A stretch of DNA of 64,000 bases. It comes from Solibacillus sp. FSL H8-0538 (lineage in GTDB: Bacteria > Bacillota > Bacilli > Bacillales_A > Planococcaceae). Under the pieces are notes generated by a model. That model was given only the letters and a program-made list of their open reading frames with translations, did not search any database and had not been told where the DNA came from. The stretch lies in contig NZ_JBBOPI010000002.1 of assembly GCF_038003525.1 (NCBI RefSeq), forward strand, positions 62,001 to 126,000, written 5' to 3'. The position numbers were made by a program, and so were the translations under genes. Positions 43,471-50,734 of the stretch are shown piece by piece (within the stretch, counting starts at the first letter, position 1; the number at the start of each line of letters is the position of its first letter).

Positions 43471-43665
43471 ATGAAAAATAACGTGAAATTTGTCCGTATG
43501 AAAAAAGGGGTGACGCAGGAGCAACTCGCTAAAAAAGTCGGGGTCACAAGACAAACAATTGGCTTAATTGAAAAAGGCGATTATAATCCAACATTAAGTC
43601 TGTGTATAGCAATTGCAAGTGAGTTAACTCAAACATTAGATAGTTTATTTTGGGAGGTTGAATAA
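43471..43665 (+). CDS. Small XRE-family regulator
   Basis: A 64-aa protein, almost entirely one helix-turn-helix domain (KKGVTQEQLAKKVGVTRQTI, then LIEKGDYNPTLSLC). ATG 43471 follows GGAGGCG. It is coupled to a membrane protein gene starting at 43667. Such Cro/YvaO-like regulators with a small membrane partner are common in Bacillales and usually autoregulate. Confidence 0.88.
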   Translation: MKNNVKFVRMKKGVTQEQLAKKVGVTRQTIGLIEKGDYNPTLSLCIAIASELTQTLDSLFWEVE

Positions 43666-43666
43666 C

Positions 43667-44140
43667 GTGAAAACCTGGCTTAAAACTTTCTTGCCACAAG
43701 ATGAGTATAAAGAACGCCAAATGCTGACTTTTTTAGCAGAAGCCGCTGTTATACAAGTTGTACTTATTTTAGCTTTAATGATGATTAGTCAATTATTATT
43801 CTCTATGACATCTAAATTAATGCTTGTTATTTGTTTATTTAGTATCATCCTTTATGTAGGGGGACGTTACATTTTTTCTGGTAGTGAGTATACAGATATT
43901 AGTACAGAGAAAGAATATAAAAAACAAGTAAAGTTGTTACGAGTAAAAAGTATAGGATTTGCTGCTATTTATTTTATCTTAGGCGTCTTTTTCAATTTAT
44001 TCGGAAGTGTCTCGTTTTTTGATAGTAGAGAAAATCAGTTAGAATTTCTTATAGTTTTAGCGATAGCGGGTGTATTTTTGTTTGGAACGCAATATATATC
44101 ATTGCGTAGTTCATATATGAAAAATAAAGACTTAATGTAG
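43667..44140 (+). CDS. Small membrane protein, partner of XRE regulator
   Basis: A protein of 157 aa from GTG 43667, about 10 bases after GGGAGG. Four hydrophobic segments (IQVVLILALMMISQLLF, LMLVICLFSIILYVGG, IGFAAIYFILGVFFNLFG and FLIVLAIAGVFLFG). It resembles the DUF3169/DUF3278-type membrane proteins found with small XRE regulators. Function unknown. Confidence 0.78.
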   Translation: MKTWLKTFLPQDEYKERQMLTFLAEAAVIQVVLILALMMISQLLFSMTSKLMLVICLFSIILYVGGRYIFSGSEYTDISTEKEYKKQVKLLRVKSIGFAAIYFILGVFFNLFGSVSFFDSRENQLEFLIVLAIAGVFLFGTQYISLRSSYMKNKDLM

Positions 44141-44370
44141 GAAGCTTTTATTAAAGATAAAGCACACCTAAAAGTATAAAATATTATTAGTAGTATTTTG
44201 TGCTTTTAAATATATTCAACAATTCCCGATAGTTAAATTTTGTAATTATAGTTCCCAAACCCTCGTTTGGAAGCTTTTTATATTAGAAAATCCCAAAAAT
44301 CACTTACCGTTGTAAGTCCGCATTTTTCTGATGAGACGCAATATTCACGTTAAAATTTCTAAAAAAAATA

Positions 44371-44410
44371 AAAACAGCTTACGAATTTTGAACTCGTAAG
44401 CTGTTTTTTT
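44371..44410 (-). terminator. Terminator of parA-parB operon
   Basis: AAAACAGCTTACGA pairs with TCGTAAGCTGTTTT, followed by an A/T run on both sides. It lies just beyond the stop codon of the ribbon-helix-helix gene. Confidence 0.88.
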
Positions 44411-44412
44411 GA

Positions 44413-44796
44413 TTAGCGATCTCGCTTTTGAATGATTTCGAGAACGAGATGAAAGGTTTTCTTTTCGTCATTTACGAGGCTGGATTCAATGTACTCGTCT
44501 AAGAGGATATCGATTAAGTTGTCGACATTATCGGCTTTACCTAGTTGAATAAGGGCATTTAGTTTATTACGTGTTGCTTTGGTTACGCGAACGCTTGTGA
44601 TTTGGGCTGCATCGCGTTTTTTTGATGCCTTTTCTTCAACGATTGGTGGTGCCGGTGTTGGTTGTGGTTCTTGAACAGGGGCTTCTGCTACTGGTTCGTC
44701 TGTTAGCTCTAGCTTGAACTCTTGTGCTGGCACAATTTTAGGGCCTCGATTGAGTAGCTTCTTTTTCGGATTTCCATTGTTTAATAGATTACTCAT
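44413..44796 (-). CDS. Ribbon-helix-helix partition partner (ParB-like, DUF5388 type)
   Basis: A 127-aa protein. A disordered proline/glutamate-rich N-terminal half (PQPTPAPPIVEEK) precedes a ribbon-helix-helix module: strand ITSVRVTK followed by helices TRNKLNALIQLG and NVDNLIDILLDEYI. It begins 3 bases after parA. Small RHH proteins that follow a ParA act as centromere-binding proteins and repressors of the operon. The octamer arrays next to the parA promoter are its probable targets. The N-terminal arm could stimulate ParA. Confidence 0.83.
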   Translation of the reverse strand: MSNLLNNGNPKKKLLNRGPKIVPAQEFKLELTDEPVAEAPVQEPQPTPAPPIVEEKASKKRDAAQITSVRVTKATRNKLNALIQLGKADNVDNLIDILLDEYIESSLVNDEKKTFHLVLEIIQKRDR

Positions 44797-44799
44797 TTG

Positions 44800-45627
44800 T
44801 TATACCTCCACGAGCTCGGCTTGGACACGCTTAATGAATTCTTCTGCAATCGTTTCGTAGCTCTTGTGTACTTTCCGGTCATGCATATCGATATTTGTGA
44901 TACCTGTGATGTCGAAGCGTTTTAAGCGTTCCATGTTCGTCACGACGTTATCAAATAAGTTCTCGGCACCAAAAATATCGCGTGCACTTTCCAATGTGGC
45001 TAAATCGACCGCAGCACCATTTTTCAGGAGCACCGGTAATATGCCGACGATATCTAAATCTGCACCGTAATCGTCAATAAGTGATTGCAGATAGCCCGTA
45101 AAGACCTCGGCCCCTTGTAAACTGCGCTCTTGTGTTTGCAGGACGACCACCACGAAATCAGATGCATAAAGCGCTGCATCCGTAATAATCGAGATGGTTG
45201 GCGGTACATCGATAAAGATGAAGTCATAATCTTTTTTTATTGGTTCGATTAACGTAGAGAAGTATTGAACGCGCGCTGTCGTGTCATTCGGAAACTTCTT
45301 TTCTAAGAAACGAGGATAGAGTGCGAAATCGCTGAAACTTGGTAGCAAGTACAGGTTTTCTTTTACCTCGGTCACGATTTGTGCGAGGTTCTCCTCTTGG
45401 ATCGCAGCCATTAACGTTTTATTGAATGTAACAATTTCATCTGACACAAGCGTTTTCGTTTTCAGGTACAGGGATGTCGCGTTCGCTTGCGGGTCTTGGT
45501 CACATAACAGCACCTTATATCCTTTCAGGGCTAATGCGTGCGCGATCATGGTGCTGTTCGTCGTCTTGCCTGTCCCACCTTTAAAATTACCAAACGTTAC
45601 GATAATTGCTTCTTTGTCTTTTGACAC
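44800..45627 (-). CDS. parA: ParA-family partition ATPase
   Basis: A protein of 275 aa from GTG 45627, which has GGGGGAG upstream; the frame to 45645 includes that site. Deviant Walker A FKGGTGKTTNS (about 12-22), LLCDQDPQANAT switch region and Walker B DFIFIDVPPTIS. No N-terminal DNA-binding domain, so type Ib. It partitions plasmid copies with the adjacent RHH protein. Arrays G1 and G2 lie upstream. Two decayed copies of its 5' end occur at 30520-30690 and 32575-32681. Confidence 0.93.
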   Translation of the reverse strand: MSKDKEAIIVTFGNFKGGTGKTTNSTMIAHALALKGYKVLLCDQDPQANATSLYLKTKTLVSDEIVTFNKTLMAAIQEENLAQIVTEVKENLYLLPSFSDFALYPRFLEKKFPNDTTARVQYFSTLIEPIKKDYDFIFIDVPPTISIITDAALYASDFVVVVLQTQERSLQGAEVFTGYLQSLIDDYGADLDIVGILPVLLKNGAAVDLATLESARDIFGAENLFDNVVTNMERLKRFDITGITNIDMHDRKVHKSYETIAEEFIKRVQAELVEV

Positions 45628-45670
45628 GTCTTCTCCCCCAATCATTGGAATGAAATGTTTTCTCCAAACA

Positions 45671-45686
45671 TATATGTATATATTTT
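45671..45686. repeat. Octamer array G1 (2 units) at parA promoter
   Basis: TATATGTA and TATATTTT, 44 bases upstream of the parA start codon. It is the shortest array and in the position of an operator. Confidence 0.55.
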
Positions 45687-45770
45687 AGCTGAGAGTTTTT
45701 TGAATTACAAGGGGACGGAGGATTTATTTGGGATTGGTGGGAGCAGGTTCGAACGGTGGTCTTAATTACA

Positions 45771-45810
45771 TATATGCATATACTAATAAATTCGTATATG
45801 CATATATCAA
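45771..45810. repeat. Octamer array G2 (5 units) upstream of parA
   Basis: TATATGCA, TATACTAA, TAAATTCG, TATATGCA, TATATCAA in perfect 8-bp phase, about 145 bp upstream of the parA start. It is the most likely native centromere of the partition operon. Confidence 0.8.
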
Positions 45811-45878
45811 CTTCTGAAAATAATAAAAAAGCAATTAATGACGACGACTTTTACTAGTCTGGCTCATTAATTGCGGCT

Positions 45879-48800
45879 GATGTTCTACTCTGTACAATTA
45901 CATTGGGCTAAAACAAATCCATATCTTGCGTTTTCTTCACAGGTATTTTACTACTCTCTAAAATTACATTGGTCTAAAACAGAAATTCACAATGCACTGT
46001 ATGATACTGAGTTTTACTACTCTCTAAAATTACATTGGTCTAAAACTCAAAACTGATTTCTTGGCCCAATTCGTTTGTTTTACTACTCTCTAAAATTACA
46101 TTGGTCTAAAACTAGTGATTTCGTTCAGCACTTTCAGCTTCAGTTTTACTACTCTCTAAAATTACATTGGTCTAAAACTTGTATCTGTCTTTTGCCTTTA
46201 AAACACTCGTTTTACTACTCTCTAAAATTACATTGGTCTAAAACAGAAGAATATCATCCTCGGTACAAATTGGTGTTTTACTACTCTCTAAAATTACATT
46301 GGTCTAAAACTGCTGCACAAAATCAATTTTAGTTAATTTGGTTTTACTACTCTCTAAAATTACATTGGTCTAAAACATTGGGGGCAAGGTAGACGTCAAA
46401 GGTTGGGTTTTACTACTCTCTAAAATTACATTGGTCTAAAACAAGAAATTACTCTAGATACTTTAATAGATTGTTTTACTACTCTCTAAAATTACATTGG
46501 TCTAAAACCTACATCAACTGTGGAGGACATCGCACAATGTTTTACTACTCTCTAAAATTACATTGGTCTAAAACTTACAAAATAAAATTGTAGATCTATC
46601 TACTGTTTTACTACTCTCTAAAATTACATTGGTCTAAAACTACTTAGTAGACAATATGCCATCATTTTTAGTTTTACTACTCTCTAAAATTACATTGGTC
46701 TAAAACATAACACAACACGACATTCTGAACCCATTAGTTTTACTACTCTCTAAAATTACATTGGTCTAAAACCTTTCGTTTTTACAAAACGATAAACCTC
46801 TTGTTTTACTACTCTCTAAAATTACATTGGTCTAAAACTCACCGTCAGTATCAGGTTTTGTTGGATCTGTTTTACTACTCTCTAAAATTACATTGGTCTA
46901 AAACAAAGTCGCGGATATTTCGACGAACGACAAAGTTTTACTACTCTCTAAAATTACATTGGTCTAAAACAGTAGTTCCTGCATTGTAGCCATATCGCAA
47001 GTTTTACTACTCTCTAAAATTACATTGGTCTAAAACTTGGTGATTGATGTCATGGTTCCTTCTAGGGTTTTACTACTCTCTAAAATTACATTGGTCTAAA
47101 ACGACAAGTCTAAGAGTTTTAACGACATATTAGTTTTACTACTCTCTAAAATTACATTGGTCTAAAACTCCCCTACCGTAGCAGGAGACAAAATCCATGT
47201 TTTACTACTCTCTAAAATTACATTGGTCTAAAACACATATGCCGCTTCTGCAACAGCAGGAACCGTTTTACTACTCTCTAAAATTACATTGGTCTAAAAC
47301 TGTAACCGAGAAGGGGAACTAGCAGAGCCTGGTTTTACTACTCTCTAAAATTACATTGGTCTAAAACCATGCTCAAACCTTAACTGCAACAAGAAGCGTT
47401 TTACTACTCTCTAAAATTACATTGGTCTAAAACATGTAATGACCGAGTTCATGAGCAGCATAGGTTTTACTACTCTCTAAAATTACATTGGTCTAAAACC
47501 ATGCTCAAACCTTAACTGCAACAAGAAGCGTTTTACTACTCTCTAAAATTACATTGGTCTAAAACATGTAATGACCGAGTTCATGAGCAGCATAGGTTTT
47601 ACTACTCTCTAAAATTACATTGGTCTAAAACGTAATGTCTTTAAATGCACCACCGCCTGCGGTTTTACTACTCTCTAAAATTACATTGGTCTAAAACGTA
47701 CAAGTTCCGGTATCGGTTTTATCGTCGGTTTTACTACTCTCTAAAATTACATTGGTCTAAAACCACGGGAATGGTTGCCGTTGCGATCAATGCGTTTTAC
47801 TACTCTCTAAAATTACATTGGTCTAAAACACACGCACAGGCTGGTCTGCATACATCCTAGTTTTACTACTCTCTAAAATTACATTGGTCTAAAACGATGC
47901 TTCAATTCGTTTTACCCGTTCTTCTGTTTTACTACTCTCTAAAATTACATTGGTCTAAAACAGCTCAAGTTGCAGAAGTTATTGAAAGAGTGTTTTACTA
48001 CTCTCTAAAATTACATTGGTCTAAAACAAAAGATGGTGATTGGATTATGAAAACTCAGTTTTACTACTCTCTAAAATTACATTGGTCTAAAACTGGATGT
48101 ATCTATTAAGCTACCTTCGGGCAGTTTTACTACTCTCTAAAATTACATTGGTCTAAAACTTTACGATTCGCTCTGTAGTTCCAGTTATTGTTTTACTACT
48201 CTCTAAAATTACATTGGTCTAAAACCATGGATAGGGGGAAAGTGCCTAATAGCAAGTTTTACTACTCTCTAAAATTACATTGGTCTAAAACAAGTCAGCC
48301 ATTTAAACTTATCAATTCCTAGTTTTACTACTCTCTAAAATTACATTGGTCTAAAACTGCAAACAACTATTAAGACAGTTGTTGATGGTTTTACTACTCT
48401 CTAAAATTACATTGGTCTAAAACTTGCAATTCGCTTTTCCTGCTGCTGCTAACGTTTTACTACTCTCTAAAATTACATTGGTCTAAAACCCTTGCGAATT
48501 GACAGTCGACGAATATGCAGTTTTACTACTCTCTAAAATTACATTGGTCTAAAACAACGAGTGACAATTATTCAACGATGTTGAAGTTTTACTACTCTCT
48601 AAAATTACATTGGTCTAAAACCACCAAGTGGATAAGAGTTTGGCCACTTTCGTTTTACTACTCTCTAAAATTACATTGGTCTAAAACATTGGCTACGGAC
48701 GTTATCGTACCATCGACGTTTTACTACTCTCTAAAATTACATTGGTCTAAAACTTGACGAATGGCAGCAGTCATTAAACCGCCGTTTTACTACTCTCTAA

Positions 48801-49017
48801 AATTACATTGGTCTAAAACTCAATTGAAGTTAAACCACCAGAAGTTCAAGTTTTACTACTCTCTAAAATTACATTGGTCTAAAACAGACTTACAAACTAG
48901 CATCCGCTATTTTCGGTTTTACTACTCTCTAAAATTACATTGGTCTAAAACACGTCCCGCTTCATCAATTAGAACAACGCAGTTTTACTACTCTCTAAAA
49001 TTACATTGGTCTAAAAC
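45879..49017 (-). CRISPR. CRISPR array, 48 repeats, type II-A-like, no cas genes intact
   Basis: Forty-eight 36-bp repeats and 47 spacers of 30 bp (one of 31 bp, at 47301). On the minus strand the repeat begins GTTTTAGACCAATG and ends GAGTAGTAAAAC. This resembles Listeria/Streptococcus type II-A repeats (GTTTTAGA start, AAAAC end). Direction: the most degenerate repeat (45879-45914, six differences) lies at the left. At the right end the DNA reads ATTTGAG directly before the first repeat on the minus strand, the known leader-end motif of type II-A arrays. Two adjacent spacers (47368-47463) are repeated at 47500-47595. No cas9, cas1 or cas2 is in the window. Confidence 0.97.
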
Positions 49018-49120
49018 CTCAAATTTTAGTACGTAGTGTTTTAAAAACGGTTGCAAGTTAAAAAATGAGCTATTTTTCCACTAATAAAGCTTGTGTCATG
49101 AAAGTAATCTTGAACTGCTA
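49018..49120 (-). promoter_or_regulatory. CRISPR leader
   Basis: On the minus strand this AT-rich stretch ends AAAATTTGAG immediately before the first repeat, matching the ATTTGAG leader-anchoring motif known for type II-A adaptation. Further upstream TTGCAA could be a -35 box. I see no certain promoter. Confidence 0.65.
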
Positions 49121-49760
49121 ATTTTTTGTCCGCTGCTCCGTTTTGTATAGGGCATCTAGTTTAAATCGCTTTAGTTCCTTATATCACAATTTAATCTCAT
49201 AACGTGATTCAGTGGATTTAATTAGATGAATGGTTTGATGTTCAACTAATTCAAGTAAATATGGATTGGACGTTAGGCAGATTATCGTTCACTCTTGTTC
49301 ATTTAAACAAATAAATAATTGTTCAAAACTTATTTGACCGAACTCATTTTCTGGGAAATGGTAAATACATACATTGGTATTTTTATTATGAACTAAATGC
49401 AGCCCATTTTCTAATAAAAATTACCAATTTTCAAAAATAGATAAAGGTACTCCCGTTTTATTGCTTACATTCACCTGCTCAAGCTTAATAGTTATTAATA
49501 ATGTAACTATATGGCCTTTTGGAGGGAGGTTTTGAAACAACTTTGCTTTTTGATATTGTCGTACTCATGCTTGTCTCTATGCGGTCTTCTTTTTGTGTTC
49601 GGTAAATTTGATTTTAGTCAGCTCTTGAATCAATTTTTTAATACACTTTCTATAATCCAAACTTGTACTAGTATTGACTAACAAACAATAGAAAAGATTG
49701 GCGCAGAATAGGATAGAATCGAACAGAAAAAAATACTCTAAAACCGCACAAACGCCCCCA
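49121..49760. other. CRISPR-flanking region with decayed gene
   Basis: Holds the broken gene at 49184-49560. 49690-49735 has repeated AATAGAAAAG/GCGCAGAAT-type sequence related to the dispersed element near the left end of the window. No intact gene. Confidence 0.6.
49184..49560 (-). pseudogene. Decayed gene at csn2 position
   Basis: A minus-strand frame reads QKAKLFQNLPPKGHIVTLL, TGVPLSIFENW, a stop at 49421-49423, then NTNVCIYHFPENEFGQISFE, a stop at 49289-49291, then IICLTSNPYLLELVEH and a C-terminal SRYEIKL before the final stop. It is oriented towards and ends 166 bp before the CRISPR leader end, where csn2 normally sits in type II-A loci. The strand-helix-strand pattern fits the C-terminal part of Csn2, but identity is inferred mainly from position. 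Confidence 0.45.
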
Positions 49761-50069
49761 CTATTCGTTATACGTTAAAATTATCTTTGTATAGGAGGTG
49801 AAATCACTCAGATGTTTATCCAAAATCGCTTGCAGAATATCGAGCTCAATCGCCTGATCATCCTGCACTGCACTATTTCGAAAACCTACCATGTTCATTA
49901 ACGTTTTCGCAAGTGCCTCATCCATGATGCCTGCCTCCTGTAACAACTGAAACGCTTCTCGGCTTGCCTTTGGTAAACCTAATTTTTTCTCACTGACAAG
50001 ATGCATAGCGAGGTCAATACTCGCTTCACAGGCACGTCTAAAACAGGAAATGACAGGGGCTTCCGTTAA
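49761..50069 (-). pseudogene. HepT-like (DUF86/HEPN) remnant
   Basis: About 100 codons matching the HEPN-type HepT fold: CFRRACEASIDLAMHLVSEK, EAGIMDEALAKTLMNMVGFRN and a C-terminal HLSDFTSYTKII. The N-terminal helix and a start codon are missing (a stop precedes 50069). At the nuclease motif R-x4-H the sequence is RNSAVQ, so the His is a Gln. No MntA antitoxin is adjacent. It is a truncated and probably catalytically dead toxin gene. Confidence 0.75.
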
Positions 50070-50287
50070 CTAGAGGACCATTGAAATAGAAACAGTAGAA
50101 AAGTTTAGAAAAGAACAGCGAAGTTTTGCGCAGGATGGCATAGAGTAGAGTAGAATTGGAAAGACATGCGTTGAAGGGAACATTTCAACAACCGAAAAAT
50201 CCGATCCTTTGCCCCAACTTCAACTTGAAACAACCCTCTCTTCACCTGCACTCCCATCAAAAAACGGTATAATCCTGGTTTTTTATG

Positions 50288-50343
50288 TATATGCGCATAC
50301 GGATATACTGATATATTCGTATATGGATATATGAATATACCCA
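50288..50343. repeat. Octamer array H (7 units)
   Basis: TATATGCG, CATACGGA, TATACTGA, TATATTCG, TATATGGA, TATATGAA, TATACCCA in perfect 8-bp phase. Flanks on both sides resemble those of array A. Confidence 0.83.
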
Positions 50344-50597
50344 ATCACTCAGGACATCTCGCCCTTTTATACGGAAGTGTTCCTTTAACTATGGAGGCTA
50401 TTGTAGATGTACTGAGTTCTGAAACAAACGTAAGCCCGAATTATAAAAAAGCGCACCATTCCTAGACGCATCACAAATAACCATATATCATGATTTTTTA
50501 TCGTATATACGGCTCATATTATTTTCTGCTTGGTGCCTGGATTGTTTTAGACCAAGCCCTGCGACCCTTGTAAGGACTACACAAATAGACAGCACAA

Positions 50598-50626
50598 AAC
50601 TCAGCCTAGATAGTGTAGGCTGAGTT
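50598..50626 (-). terminator. Terminator of RND efflux gene
   Basis: AACTCAGCCTA pairs with TAGGCTGAGTT around a 7-base loop, followed by TTGTG on the minus strand, about 110 bases beyond the stop of the RND gene. Confidence 0.75.
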
Positions 50627-50734
50627 CTCCATGATTTTTGTAATTTCCCCATACATTTGGTTAGAGAGAATAACAATATTAGAATGCTTGCTGATCTCCA
50701 TTACGGCTGGGCGAGTGTAGCTGACACTTTTCTT

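Larger units (their letters stand above)
50070..50734. other. Non-coding region with array H and RND terminator
   Basis: Contains array H with flanks resembling 130-400, a GCTTGGT/ACCAAGC hairpin at 50538-50566 that includes GTTTTAGACCAA, and the terminator of the RND pump gene at 50598-50626. No intact gene; small frames here have no supported start. Confidence 0.6.

Noticed and set aside
45871-49036. Open frames through the CRISPR array encoding repeated FYYSLKLHWSKT peptides
   Set aside because: They arise because the 66-bp repeat-spacer unit is divisible by three; they have no independent ribosome binding sites and are not genes.
49045-49080. AAGTTAAAAAATGAGC just right of the array resembles the AAGTTAAAATAAGGC core of type II-A tracrRNA
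   Set aside because: The upstream bases do not pair convincingly with the repeat, no nexus hairpin or terminator follows, and the match overlaps the leader; likely chance in AT-rich DNA.
50488-50676. 62-codon minus-strand frame between array H and the RND gene
   Set aside because: It runs through the RND terminator hairpin and lacks a ribosome binding site.
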